Shown here piece by piece: positions 1 through 10,162 of a stretch of 64,000 nucleotides of DNA (positions are counted from its first letter, which is position 1; each line of letters begins with the position of its first letter). The position numbers and the translations under genes were made by a program. Location: assembly GCF_900188295.1 (NCBI RefSeq), contig NZ_FZNM01000002.1, positions 310,001 through 374,000 of the forward strand. The letters run 5' to 3'. This stretch comes from Paracoccus sediminis. GTDB lineage: Bacteria; Pseudomonadota; Alphaproteobacteria; Rhodobacterales; Rhodobacteraceae. The notes under the pieces are model-generated. The model was given only the letters and a program-made list of their open reading frames with translations, searched no databases and was not told the origin of the DNA.

Positions 1-684
1 GAAATCGCCCGGATCGCCATAGGCGCCGGCGGGAATGCCCGCCTGACGCTGGCGCTTGGCCTCCTCCATGGTGATGCCCTGTTTCTCGGTGACGCCCTTG
101 TCCAGGCTGACGGCCCGGTCGGTCGCGTGGATGCCGGGCAGGATGTTGTTCACGCAGACCCCGTGCCCCGCCACCTGCCGCGACATGCCCGCCACGAACC
201 CGGTCAGCCCGGTCCGCGCCGTATTGGACAGGCCCAGCACCGACACCGGGGATTTCACCGATTGCGAGGTGATGTTGACCACCCGCCCCCAGCCCCGGTC
301 CATCATGCCGGGCACAAGCGCCTGCATCAGCGCGATGGCCGACAGCATGTTGGCGTCGATGGCGCGGATGAAGTCGTCCCGGCTCCAGTCGCGCCAGTCG
401 CCGGGGGGCGGGCCGCCCGCGTTCGTGACCAGGATATCGGCCTGGCCCACCGCAGCCAGCACCTTGGCGCGGCCTTCGTCGGTGGTGATGTCGGCGGCCA
501 CGGGGGTGACGCTGACGCCGTATTTCGCGGCGATCTCGCTGGCCGCGCGGGTGATGTCATCGTCGGTCCGGCTGTTGATGACCAGATCCACCCCGGCTTC
601 GGCCAAGGCCTCGGCGCAGCCGCGCCCCAACCCCTTCGACGCCGCGCAGACCAGCCCGCGCTTTCCCCTGATGCCCAGATCCAT
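1..684 (-). CDS. SDR-family oxidoreductase, atypical, 3' end outside window
   Basis: Short-chain dehydrogenase/reductase with a Rossmann fold. The N-terminal nucleotide-binding motif reads ASKGLGRG, followed by the usual NAG segment (TNAGG). The chain runs about 228 residues to the window edge, so the C-terminus is missing. At the active site a serine (NITSQS) is present, but the YxxxK catalytic motif is not: the aligned stretch reads LSNTARTG. A beta-ketoacyl-reductase-like SDR subgroup lacking this tyrosine is known, so this looks like a family property, not decay. Substrate unknown. The ATG at 684 follows an AGGGGG ribosome-binding sequence that lies inside a hairpin stem (691-725). It is read in the same direction as the cbb operon and could be its last gene, but a cbb function is not implied. 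Confidence 0.8.
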   Translation of the reverse strand, partial: MDLGIRGKRGLVCAASKGLGRGCAEALAEAGVDLVINSRTDDDITRAASEIAAKYGVSVTPVAADITTDEGRAKVLAAVGQADILVTNAGGPPPGDWRDWSRDDFIRAIDANMLSAIALMQALVPGMMDRGWGRVVNITSQSVKSPVSVLGLSNTARTGLTGFVAGMSRQVAGHGVCVNNILPGIHATDRAVSLDKGVTEKQGITMEEAKRQRQAGIPAGAYGDPGDF

Positions 685-690
685 GTTCGC

Positions 691-725
691 CCCCTGCGAT
701 GTTTCCGGGCAGGAAAGCGCAGGGG
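691..725 (-). promoter_or_regulatory. hairpin covering the SDR ribosome-binding site
   Basis: Eight-base perfect inverted repeat, CCCCTGCG (691-698) and CGCAGGGG (718-725), with a 19-nt loop, between rpe and the SDR start. On the minus-strand transcript the 3' arm contains the AGGGG that would serve as Shine-Dalgarno for the SDR, so folding should hide it. There is no T-run, so a simple intrinsic terminator is unlikely. A processing or translational-attenuation element is inferred. Confidence 0.4.
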
Positions 726-735
726 ATGGGCGATG

Positions 736-1434
736 TCAAACCGCTTGCGCCGGTCCCCTGGCCGCCTCGCGGATCGCGCGGATGTTGGCGCCGTAAACCT
801 CGGGCTGGCCGACCGATCCGCCCTTGAAGACCGCCGATCCGGCCACCAGCACATCCGCCCCGGCCTTGGCGACCAGGGACGCGGTTTTCGGATCCACGCC
901 GCCGTCCACCTGGATATGGATCGGCCGGTCGCCAATGGCGCCGCGCAGCCGGGCAATCTTGTCCACCTGGCTGTGGATGAACTTCTGGCCCCCGAAGCCG
1001 GGGTTCACCGTCATCACCAGGACCATGTCGGCCAGATCCAGCAGGTATTCGACCGCCTCGACCGGGGTGCCGGGATTCAGCGCGATGCCGGCCTTTTTCC
1101 CCGTCGCGCGGATCGCCTGCAACGTGCGGTGCGGATGCGGCCCCGCCTCGACATGGGCGGTAATCATGTCGGCGCCAGCTTCGGCATAGGCGTCGATGTA
1201 AGCGTCCACCGGCGCGATCATCAGGTGCACGTCCATGAAGGTCGTCACATGCGGGCGGAACGCCGTGACCGCCGGCGGGCCAAAGGTGAGGTTCGGCACG
1301 AAATGGCCGTCCATCACATCGACATGGACCCAATCGGCGCCCTGATTCTGGATGGCGCGGATTTCGGCGCCGAAATTCGCGAAATCGGCGGACAGGATCG
1401 ACGGGGCGATCTTGATCGTGCGGTCGAAGGTCAT
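736..1434 (-). CDS. rpe: ribulose-phosphate 3-epimerase (CbbE/Rpe)
   Basis: Interconverts ribulose-5-phosphate and xylulose-5-phosphate in the Calvin and pentose phosphate pathways; cytoplasmic. A 232-residue TIM barrel with the family signatures in order: [11 protein letters not shown] at the N-terminus, [12 protein letters not shown] with metal-binding His and Asp, DVHLMI, and the late VDGG phosphate-binding motif. Start chosen at 1434 (MTFDRT) because AGGGA lies 8 nt upstream and the protein then begins as family members do. An in-frame ATG at 1455 overlaps the cbbX stop as ATGA and would add seven residues. Last of the recognisable cbb genes, directly behind cbbX. Confidence 0.95.
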   Translation of the reverse strand: MTFDRTIKIAPSILSADFANFGAEIRAIQNQGADWVHVDVMDGHFVPNLTFGPPAVTAFRPHVTTFMDVHLMIAPVDAYIDAYAEAGADMITAHVEAGPHPHRTLQAIRATGKKAGIALNPGTPVEAVEYLLDLADMVLVMTVNPGFGGQKFIHSQVDKIARLRGAIGDRPIHIQVDGGVDPKTASLVAKAGADVLVAGSAVFKGGSVGQPEVYGANIRAIREAARGPAQAV

Positions 1435-1451
1435 GGCGGTTTCCCTGGGCA

Positions 1452-2405
1452 TCATTGGGCAGCGGCTTGGCGGTTCGCGGCCCGCACGTCAAGCCTGTCG
1501 CCATCGATCTTATCCATGTCCAGTCCTCCGCGAAAGACGCGGCTGGCGCGGATGTCGGCTTCCGCAATCAGCGAAAGCCGGTCGGCGTCGATGGGTCCGT
1601 TCCCCTCGTTGAACAGGCGGTTGGCCTGCCGCAGCCGGGCGCGGTCAAGCGCGTTCCTGACCGACCGGGCATTGGCGAAATGCGGCTGGGTCCGGCGCGC
1701 GGCGATATAGTGTTCCATCGCCATGCGCGCGCCATCGTCCAGGCGATAGTTCTGCACGGCCAGCATGTTTTCCGCGATATGCAGCAGCTCGGGATCAGAG
1801 TAGTCCGGGAATTCGATGTGGTGGGCAATCCGCGACCGAAAGCCGGGATTCGACCCGAAGAAACGGTCCATCCGGTCGCTGTATCCCGCCAGGATCACCA
1901 CCAGATCGTCGCGGTTGTTTTCCATCACCTGCAACAGGATCTCGATGGCTTCCTGGCCGTAGTCGCGTTCGTTTTCAGGCCGATAGAGGTAATAGGCCTC
2001 GTCGATGAACAGGACGCCGCCCATGGCCTTCTTCAGCACCTCCTTGGTCTTGGGCGCGGTGTGGCCGATGTACTGGCCCACCAGATCGTCGCGCGTGACC
2101 GTGACCAGATGGCCCTTGCGGACATAGCCCAGGCGGTGCAGCAGGTCGGCCATCTTCAGCGCCACCGTGGTCTTGCCGGTGCCGGGGTTGCCGGTAAAGG
2201 ACATGTGCAGCGTGGGCGTTTCCGTGGCCAGCCCCATCTGGCGGCGGGCCTGATCGACCAGCAGCAGGGCGGCAGTTTCGCGGATGCGCGATTTCACGGG
2301 TTCCAGCCCGATCAGGGTCTTGTCCAGTTCGCGCAGCACGTCCCGGACGCCGCTGTCGTGAAAGGACTGGGCCAGATCGACATGGGTGGGGCGGGGATTG
2401 TCCAT
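1452..2405 (-). CDS. cbbX: red-type RuBisCO activase CbbX
   Basis: AAA+ hexameric ATPase that removes inhibitory sugar phosphates from red-type RuBisCO by pulling on the large-subunit C-terminus. 317 residues, the normal length. Walker [10 protein letters not shown] is at about residues 72-80, the pore loop YIGHTAPK at 112-119 and Walker B VLFIDEA at 131-137. It lies directly downstream of cbbS, the usual order for form IC operons, and its presence marks the RuBisCO as red-type. An AAAGGTG precedes the ATG by 6 nt. Confidence 0.97.
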   Translation of the reverse strand: MDNPRPTHVDLAQSFHDSGVRDVLRELDKTLIGLEPVKSRIRETAALLLVDQARRQMGLATETPTLHMSFTGNPGTGKTTVALKMADLLHRLGYVRKGHLVTVTRDDLVGQYIGHTAPKTKEVLKKAMGGVLFIDEAYYLYRPENERDYGQEAIEILLQVMENNRDDLVVILAGYSDRMDRFFGSNPGFRSRIAHHIEFPDYSDPELLHIAENMLAVQNYRLDDGARMAMEHYIAARRTQPHFANARSVRNALDRARLRQANRLFNEGNGPIDADRLSLIAEADIRASRVFRGGLDMDKIDGDRLDVRAANRQAAAQ

Positions 2406-2462
2406 GGAGGCACCTTTCGGAAAGGGACCGGGCGGCGGGGGAAAGGGCGCCGCCCGGATGGC

Positions 2463-2882
2463 TCAGGCGTAGCGCGCGCCTTCGGGTTCGCGCGCCGCAT
2501 AGCTTTCGATAGTATAGCGCACGACGCGTCCCGCATCTTCTTGCCGGACAAGCCGGAATCCGGGTTCCGTCGCCGGGCGGTTCACGATGAAGCTCATGCG
2601 GATGGATTCCCAGCCGGGGGAGGCGTCAAAGGCGATGACGCGGATGTATTTGCCGCCGTGTTCCTTGCGGCATTCGCTGACCTCGAAGACCACGGCGGCG
2701 GCGTCCGGGTTGTCGAACATCGGATGGCCCCACATTTCCCAATAGGTGTTCCGGGGATGCGGGTCGTCGGTGTATTCCACGGACACGGCCCAACCGTTGT
2801 CGATGGCGTATTGGGCCTGCACGCGGATGTCGTCGTCCGACAGGTCGGGAAGAAAGCTGAACTGTCCCTGGCGCAGTTTCAT
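2463..2882 (-). CDS. cbbS: RuBisCO small subunit, form I (red-type)
   Basis: Small subunit of the L8S8 carboxylase. 139 residues, with the conserved N-terminal MKLRQGQFSFLPDL and a central YWEMWGHPMF segment. The C-terminal extension (about residues 110-139) fits the beta-hairpin extension of red-type small subunits, which assembles into the central pore. The start at 2882 lies 11 nt after the cbbL stop. A longer upstream open frame in the same phase runs antisense-like through cbbL's coding strand and is not credible. Confidence 0.96.
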   Translation of the reverse strand: MKLRQGQFSFLPDLSDDDIRVQAQYAIDNGWAVSVEYTDDPHPRNTYWEMWGHPMFDNPDAAAVVFEVSECRKEHGGKYIRVIAFDASPGWESIRMSFIVNRPATEPGFRLVRQEDAGRVVRYTIESYAAREPEGARYA

Positions 2883-2893
2883 CGGGGCACTCC

Positions 2894-4901
<2,008 letters not shown>

Positions 4902-4902
<1 letters not shown>

Positions 4903-4991
4903 CAGTCCTCTCCCTCGCTAAGGCGCCGGGCCGGATCTGCGGTGGCCATGCGGGTTTCCAATGCGGGGTCGATGCGGGTCATCTGGATCAT
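4902..4991 (-). CDS. 29-codon ORF, possible relic of transketolase cbbT
   Basis: Short open frame [15 protein letters not shown]...SEGED between cbbP and the deleted cbbA. It has a purine-rich GAGGGGGGA about 8 nt before its ATG and ends in a TGATG overlap with the cbbA start, so it looks translated as part of the operon. In related operons with gene order F-P-T-A, transketolase lies exactly here. Many transketolases begin with a short segment like ALExRMAxA, which this peptide resembles. I infer a transketolase reduced to its ends, parallel to the neighbouring cbbA deletion. The resemblance covers only about ten residues, so it could also be an unrelated leader peptide. Confidence 0.35.
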
Positions 4992-5004
4992 GGCGTGTCC
5001 CCCC

Positions 5005-5877
5005 TCAGGCGCGCCTGGCGTCGGCGATCAGGCGCAGGATCATCGGCGTCAGGATCAGCTGCATCGCCAGATCCATCTTTGGCCCCGGAATCACGATGGA
5101 ATTGGCCCGCGTCATCCATGACCCGTCGATCATCTGGGTCAGATAGGGAAAGTCGATGCCGCGCGGGTTGCGGAACCGGATCACCACCAGGCTTTCGTCG
5201 GGCGTGGGGATCCAGCGGGCGATGAACGGGTTCGAGGTATCGACCACCGGCACCCGCTGGAAATTGATGTCGGTCTGGGTGAACTGCGGGCAGATGCAGT
5301 GCACATAGGCGTGCATCCGGCGCAGGATCGTGTCGGTCACGGCCTCGGTCGAATAGCCCCGGCTGGCCTTGTCGCGATGAATCTTCTGGATCCATTCCAG
5401 GTTGATGACCGGCACCACGCCGATCTTCAGATCCGCCAGCCCGGCCAGGTTCACCGCGCCGTTGGCGACCGCGCCGTGCAGCCCTTCGTAGAACAGCAGG
5501 TCCGATCCTTCCTGAAACGGCGCCCAGGCGGTAAAGGTGCCGGGCGGGGTGCCCCAGCGTTCGGCCTCGCGGTCGTCGTGGACGTAATGGCGCGTCTCTC
5601 CGCTGCCGGTTTCGCCATAGATGCGAAAGATCTCCTCCAGCTTTTCCAGTTCGTTGGCATCGAAGCTGAAATGGCTGAAGGTCTGGTCGTCTGCCGCCTG
5701 CCTGCGGGCCAGTTCGTCCTTCATGGCCTGACGGTCGAAGCGGTGGAAGGCGTCGCCCTCGATGCTGACGGCGGCGATGCCCTCGCGGCGGAAGATCTGG
5801 TCGAAGGTCGTCTTGACCGTGGTGGTGCCCGCGCCGGAACTGCCGGTGACGGAAATGATGGGGTGCTTCTTGCTCAT
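5005..5877 (-). CDS. cbbP: phosphoribulokinase
   Basis: Phosphorylates ribulose-5-phosphate to the RuBisCO substrate ribulose-1,5-bisphosphate, using ATP. 290 residues, typical of the octameric proteobacterial type. P-loop GSSGAGTTT is at residues 12-20; further family features are EGDAFHR, the FYEGLHG segment and the KIHRDKASRGYS region. Start at 5877 with GAGGAC upstream; cbbF ends 7 nt before it. Intact, together with cbbL, cbbS, cbbX and cbbF. Confidence 0.97.
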   Translation of the reverse strand: MSKKHPIISVTGSSGAGTTTVKTTFDQIFRREGIAAVSIEGDAFHRFDRQAMKDELARRQAADDQTFSHFSFDANELEKLEEIFRIYGETGSGETRHYVHDDREAERWGTPPGTFTAWAPFQEGSDLLFYEGLHGAVANGAVNLAGLADLKIGVVPVINLEWIQKIHRDKASRGYSTEAVTDTILRRMHAYVHCICPQFTQTDINFQRVPVVDTSNPFIARWIPTPDESLVVIRFRNPRGIDFPYLTQMIDGSWMTRANSIVIPGPKMDLAMQLILTPMILRLIADARRA

Positions 5878-5884
5878 GATGTCC

Positions 5885-6880
5885 TCAGGCCCGGAACAGG
5901 CCGCGATGGCCGAACAGGGCCGACACCTCGGCCTCGGGCAGGTCGTGATAGGCGGCAACGCGGTCCACCTTTTCGGCGGACCCGAAAACCAGCGGGGTGC
6001 GTCCGTGCAGGTCGGTGATGGCCCCGTCCAGGATCGGCAGCGCGCCGTCCGTCGCCCGTCCGCCCGCCTGTTCGATGACAAAGGCGATGGGCGCGCATTC
6101 GTAAAGCACCCGCAGCCTTCCGCGTTCATAGCCTTGGCGGGCGTCTGACGGATACAGGAAGATGCCGCCCCGCATCAGGATCCGATGCGCCTCGGCCACC
6201 AGGGACGCGATCCAGCGCATGTTGAAGTTCTGTGCGCGCGGGCCGTCGATCCCGGCCAGGCAATCGTCGATATAGGCGCGGATCGGGCGCGGCCAGTGCC
6301 GATAGTTCGACGCGTTGATGGCGAATTCGAAATGGCAGTCGGGCAGGACGGCGCGCGGATCGGTCAGATCGAAGCTGTCGGTGTCGGGGTTCAGGGTGTA
6401 AATCTGCGTCCCGTCGCCAAAGCTGACCACCAGGCAGCAGCGCGGGCCATAAACGATGTAACCCGCCGCGATCAGGTCGCGGGCCGGGCGCAAGAAACTG
6501 GTCCCGGCTTGGCTTTCCGCCGGGTAGACGGCGAAGATCGTGCCGATGGACACATTGGTGTCGATGTTCGATGATCCGTCCAGCGGGTCGATGGCCAGGG
6601 CCAGAATGCCGTCCGGTTGCATGGCGACGGGGGCTTCCAGTTCCTCGCTGGCATACCACCGCAGCCCGGCATTGCGCAGCGCGTCGCGGAACATGGCATC
6701 CGCCTGGATGTCCAGACGCTTTTGCCCATCGCCACCGCTGTTGATCTCCACATCGGCCGAAAGGCCCGCGTCGCCGCGCCGGATCAGCCCCGCCAAGGTC
6801 GCCCCACCGCGCGCCAAGGCCAGCATCAACGCCCGGAAGCCGGGCGGAACATGCGTCGTGTCCATGCTGGGCGTGGTCAT
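5885..6880 (-). CDS. cbbF: class I fructose-1,6-bisphosphatase
   Basis: Hydrolyses fructose-1,6-bisphosphate to fructose-6-phosphate in the Calvin cycle. Cytoplasmic, metal-dependent, 331 residues. The metal-binding segment DPLDGSSNID is complete and KVDRVAAYHDLP follows near the C-terminus. First gene of the cbb operon, so the promoter and CbbR boxes at 6931-6974 should drive it. The ATG at 6880 has GGAGGGG immediately upstream; a second ATG at 6865 (MDTTHVPP) is an alternative start. Confidence 0.95.
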   Translation of the reverse strand: MTTPSMDTTHVPPGFRALMLALARGGATLAGLIRRGDAGLSADVEINSGGDGQKRLDIQADAMFRDALRNAGLRWYASEELEAPVAMQPDGILALAIDPLDGSSNIDTNVSIGTIFAVYPAESQAGTSFLRPARDLIAAGYIVYGPRCCLVVSFGDGTQIYTLNPDTDSFDLTDPRAVLPDCHFEFAINASNYRHWPRPIRAYIDDCLAGIDGPRAQNFNMRWIASLVAEAHRILMRGGIFLYPSDARQGYERGRLRVLYECAPIAFVIEQAGGRATDGALPILDGAITDLHGRTPLVFGSAEKVDRVAAYHDLPEAEVSALFGHRGLFRA

Positions 6881-6930
6881 CGGCCCCTCCCCTGACGACT
6901 ATCGAAGACAGATTGACAGGCAGGAACTTT

Positions 6931-6974
6931 TAAGGAAATTTAATAATTCGAAAACAGAATTAGAATTAACTTAA
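6931..6974. promoter_or_regulatory. candidate CbbR binding boxes between cbbF and cbbR
   Basis: The 95-nt gap between the divergent cbbF and cbbR genes is sharply AT-rich. It contains TAAGGAAATTTAA at 6931-6943 (TNA-N7-TNA) and TTAGAATTAACTTA at 6960-6973 (TNA-N8-TNA). Both fit the CbbR consensus TNA-N7/8-TNA. The second box abuts the cbbR start, which would suit autoregulation. Confidence 0.6.
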
Positions 6975-6975
6975 C

Positions 6976-7896
6976 ATGAAACTGGATGGCCTGACCTTGC
7001 GCCAGCTGCGCTGTCTTCGGGCGGTGGCCGACAGCGGCAGCCTGACGAATGCCGCGGCCCAACTGCGCCTGACGACCCCCGCCATCCACAGCCAGCTGCG
7101 GGGGCTGGAGGATCTGGCAGGGTGCCCCCTGGTGGCGCGGGCGGAACACGGTGTCTTTCGCCCCACCCCCGAAGGCCACGCCCTGCTGCTGGCCGAATCG
7201 CAGATCGCCACTGCTTTGGCCCGCGCGGGACGCGAGATCGGGGCCTTGCAGCAGGGCCATATCGGCAATGTCGTGCTGGGCGTGGTGTCCACGGGCAAGT
7301 ATTTCGCGCCCGGCCTGGTCGCGCGCCTTTTGCGACGATTGCCTGATATCGAGGTGACGCTGCGCATCGGCAACCGCGACGCGATCCTGGCGGCACTGGC
7401 AGGGGATGACCTGGATTTGGCGATCATGGGGCGTCCGCCGCGCGAACCGGCGGTGATCGCCGACCCCGTCGGTCCGCATCCCCACCTCATCATCGCCGCC
7501 CCGGATCATCCGCTGGCCGAGGCCGATCCGGTGATGCCGGGCGACCTGCTGGCGCAGACCTTCCTTTCGCGCGAGGAAGGGTCGGGCACCCGCATCCTGA
7601 TGACCCGGTTTCTGGACCGCATCGGCGAAGGCGCGACCTGGCGCGCGGTGGAAATGGGCACCAACGAGACGATCAAGCAGGCCGTCATCGCGGGCCTTGG
7701 CATCGCGCTGATTTCCCAGCACACCGTGACCGAGGAATTGCGGTCCGGCCGCCTGATCGCGCTGCGCGGCATCGGGTTGCCGATCCAGCGAAGCTGGTAT
7801 CTGCTGCGCCGCGCCGACCGCCAGCCCAGCCCCGCCACGGCCCGCATCAGGGAGGAGATTCTGGCCATGCGCGGCGGCTTTCTGCCCCGGCTCTAG
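6976..7896 (+). CDS. cbbR: LysR-type activator CbbR
   Basis: Transcription activator of the cbb operon, responding to Calvin-cycle metabolites in characterised relatives. 306 residues: N-terminal winged helix (LRQLRCLRAVADSGSLTNAAAQL, about 5-27) and a C-terminal substrate-binding domain. It is divergent from cbbF, the classical arrangement. The ATG is preceded by an AT-rich stretch without a clear Shine-Dalgarno, so translation may be weak or leaderless. Its TAG stop shares the CTAG at 7893-7896 with the stop of flgD on the other strand. Confidence 0.93.
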   Translation: MKLDGLTLRQLRCLRAVADSGSLTNAAAQLRLTTPAIHSQLRGLEDLAGCPLVARAEHGVFRPTPEGHALLLAESQIATALARAGREIGALQQGHIGNVVLGVVSTGKYFAPGLVARLLRRLPDIEVTLRIGNRDAILAALAGDDLDLAIMGRPPREPAVIADPVGPHPHLIIAAPDHPLAEADPVMPGDLLAQTFLSREEGSGTRILMTRFLDRIGEGATWRAVEMGTNETIKQAVIAGLGIALISQHTVTEELRSGRLIALRGIGLPIQRSWYLLRRADRQPSPATARIREEILAMRGGFLPRL

Positions 7897-8555
7897 CCGG
7901 GATCGCGCAGGGCCTCGATCTGGCTGGCCAGGACGGATCCGCCCCCCTCGAGGTTCAGTTCGACCCCCTTGTCGCTGACCTCGGCCTCGGCCACGCGGGC
8001 ATAGGCACCGGCCGCAACTTCGGAAATCACCTCTCCGGCGCGGCTGCTTTCGATCACGAAGGAATAGCGTCCGTCGGCCAGCTTTTGCCCGGCATCGTCG
8101 CGCCCGAACCAGTCGATCTGGCCTTCGCCCGGTCCGATTTCCTCGCGCAGGACTTCGCGGCCCGATTCGTTCATGACCACCAGCGTCACCCCGTCGGCGC
8201 GGCTGTCCGGCGCGATGTCCAGCGTCAGCGCCGTATCGCCGAACCAGACCGGCTCGGTCGTGCGCACCTCCTTGCCGATCCATTCGGCCAACTGCCCCAA
8301 TCCGGCCCCCGATTGGGCGATCATCTGTTGCAGCAGCTTGTTGGTCTGGGCTTGCTGTTCCACGCCCGAGAAGGTGGCAAGCTGAACCGCGAAGTCCGTC
8401 CCCTCCATCGGGTTCAACGGATCCTGATTCTTCAGCTGCGTGGTCAGCATCTTCAGAAAGGTGTCGTAATTCGCGGATGCGGCGGGGGACATGCCGGCCG
8501 CCGTGGACGTTGCCGCGGCAGTGGCGGCTGTGGTGGTGCTGATTGCGGAAACCAC
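7893..8555 (-). CDS. flgD: flagellar hook capping protein FlgD
   Basis: Scaffold that caps the growing flagellar hook and is exported by the flagellar type III system. 220 residues: Ala/Thr-rich N-terminal export region, then the conserved FLKMLTTQLKNQDPLNPMEGTDFAVQLATFSGVEQ block (about 33-67), then FlgD tudor-like and Ig-like parts ending in residues typical of the family. Start is a GTG at 8555, chosen because AAGGAGA lies 7 nt upstream and it sits just behind fliK. Convergent with cbbR. Confidence 0.93.
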   Translation of the reverse strand: MVSAISTTTAATAAATSTAAGMSPAASANYDTFLKMLTTQLKNQDPLNPMEGTDFAVQLATFSGVEQQAQTNKLLQQMIAQSGAGLGQLAEWIGKEVRTTEPVWFGDTALTLDIAPDSRADGVTLVVMNESGREVLREEIGPGEGQIDWFGRDDAGQKLADGRYSFVIESSRAGEVISEVAAGAYARVAEAEVSDKGVELNLEGGGSVLASQIEALRDPG

Positions 8556-8567
8556 GCTTTTTCTCCT

Positions 8568-9812
8568 TCAGATGCGAATGTCCAGTCGGGCCGGGATCGC
8601 CATCGGCGTCCAGGCAACCGGAATGGCCTGGACCGGCTCTGCGGTTTCGAAGGGGCGGCGGACGGGGGCCGCGTCGCCGGGCCGGTCGCCGCGCGATCCC
8701 GACGATGTGTCGTCGTGGAATTCCAGGGTCGCGCCGGCCATTCCGGCATCGCCCAGGCATTCCTGCAAGATTGCGGCATTGCGGCGCAACTGGTCCAGAA
8801 CCTCGGGCCGTTCGACCCAGATGGCGACATGGGGGTTGTGGTCCGGGCCGGACATGACCAGGCGCAGCCGGCCCAGTTCCTCGGGCGCCAGAGCGATTTC
8901 CACAACATCGTCGCGCGCCACGATGACGGCTTCGGCGATCTGCCGGGCAACCGGAACGATCGCGGGCCGGGCAGAGCGCAGTTCGGCCGCCATCACACCT
9001 TCGTCGCGAAGGGGGACGATGATCGCCGCAGGGGCCGCAGCGTCGGCCAGCAGGGCCGAAAATTCGATCGTGGCAGGGTCCGATCCGGCCGGATCGACGG
9101 ACGTTTCCACAATTCGCGTCATGTCCTGCGGCGCGGTTTCAGACGTGTTGGTCGCACGTCCTGGTGGGACGATCCGTGGCGCCGTTTCGGCCATCATCGT
9201 TTCCGCGTCCGCCACGATACGACGTGGCCTTTCGCGCCCCGGCAGGGCATCGGTATCGACCGCGACGGGCTGCGGGGGCGTTTCCCCCGAAACGGCAGCG
9301 GGGTTCGCGGCCACCGGCTGCGGCAAGGGTCCGACAGCCGATTTGGGTTCCGCAAAGGCGAAGGGGACCGAATCAGCCGCCGATATGTCCGACTTGGCCG
9401 CCGATAGGTCCGAATTGGCGGCCGACATGTCTGGATCGACCGTCGCGGCGTCCGAATCGGTGGTTGCCGCGTTCGAACCGTTGGTCGCTGCGTCCGTTTC
9501 GACCGCAGCGGATTGCGGCATCGCTGCCTCCGGCAGGGCCGGGGCAGAAAGGCCCGCGCCCTGGCCGGGCATCGGGACCGGTTCGCGCAAGGCGCCGGTG
9601 ATTCCCGACATGTCCTCGATCAGCATCTGCAAGGGATCGGCCGTTTCGACGATGACGGGGGCGGCCTCGGATCGCGGCTGTTCCGGCAGATCGTCGGAAC
9701 CCGCTTCCTCCAGCGTGAAGTCCGTGGCAACGGCCCCGGTTTCGACCGCAGGGTCCGCAAGCACCACGGGCATTGCGATATTCAGGACCGGTACGACAAG
9801 ACATTCCGCCAT
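8568..9812 (-). CDS. fliK: flagellar hook-length control protein FliK
   Basis: Secreted molecular ruler that sets hook length and switches export specificity. 414 residues, mostly low-complexity Ala/Asp/Pro-rich sequence as usual for FliK. The recognisable Flg_hook domain is at the C-terminus (about 315-400), with LAPEELGRLRLVMSG, IWVERPEVLDQLRRN and a final GATLEF. A run of 7-residue repeats (SAANSDL, SAAKSDI, SAADSVP) lies in the linker, encoded by the 21-nt repeats at 9376-9501. Upstream of flgD, 12 nt apart, and divergent from the rod-binding gene. Confidence 0.88.
   Translation of the reverse strand: MAECLVVPVLNIAMPVVLADPAVETGAVATDFTLEEAGSDDLPEQPRSEAAPVIVETADPLQMLIEDMSGITGALREPVPMPGQGAGLSAPALPEAAMPQSAAVETDAATNGSNAATTDSDAATVDPDMSAANSDLSAAKSDISAADSVPFAFAEPKSAVGPLPQPVAANPAAVSGETPPQPVAVDTDALPGRERPRRIVADAETMMAETAPRIVPPGRATNTSETAPQDMTRIVETSVDPAGSDPATIEFSALLADAAAPAAIIVPLRDEGVMAAELRSARPAIVPVARQIAEAVIVARDDVVEIALAPEELGRLRLVMSGPDHNPHVAIWVERPEVLDQLRRNAAILQECLGDAGMAGATLEFHDDTSSGSRGDRPGDAAPVRRPFETAEPVQAIPVAWTPMAIPARLDIRI
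9376..9501. repeat. six degenerate 21-nt tandem repeats inside fliK
   Basis: Six adjacent units of exactly 21 nt, beginning at 9376, 9397, 9418, 9439, 9460 and 9481, each with a core like GCCGCCGATATGTCCGA. Units 1-3 are close to each other and units 4-6 more diverged. They encode 7-residue repeats in the FliK linker, so copy-number change would keep the frame. Confidence 0.7.
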
Positions 9813-9919
9813 TCTGTGATTCCCAAACTCATTACAAGCCGAAGGGATAGCGGTGATTCCTTACGATTTATTTACCGCGGTCCTTTAATCCTGAAAAAAC
9901 CTTGCAATCGGGACATGCC

Positions 9920-10162
9920 ATGCTGGTCAATCACGTTCAGACATCCTTGCCCTTGTCGAAATCCCCTCCGTCGCCCGCCGAAAAGCTGGAACAGGCGTTT
10001 CTTGAGGAGATGTTAAAATACTGCGGACCGAAATCGATGAACGGCGCCTTTGGCGGGGGCGTCGGCGAGGATCAGTTTTCCAGCTTCCTGACCCAGGAAT
10101 ATGCCGCCGTCCTGGCCGGACAGATCGATCTTGGACTTGCCGAAAGAATGGAAATCAAATGA
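9920..10162 (+). CDS. rod-binding protein (FlgJ N-terminal-domain type)
   Basis: 80-residue protein matching the rod-binding domain of FlgJ: LEQAFLEEMLKYCGP, then a glycine-rich GGGVGEDQF, then FLTQEYAAVLAGQIDLGLAERM. It has no peptidoglycan-hydrolase domain, as in alphaproteobacteria where FlgJ is a rod-binding domain only. Probably helps assemble the flagellar rod in the periplasm. ATG at 9920 chosen with GGGA upstream; a TTG at 9902 is in frame. The 107-nt divergent gap to fliK is AT-rich and should hold promoters for both directions; no clear sigma-28 or sigma-54 sequence was recognised. Confidence 0.8.
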   Translation: MLVNHVQTSLPLSKSPPSPAEKLEQAFLEEMLKYCGPKSMNGAFGGGVGEDQFSSFLTQEYAAVLAGQIDLGLAERMEIK

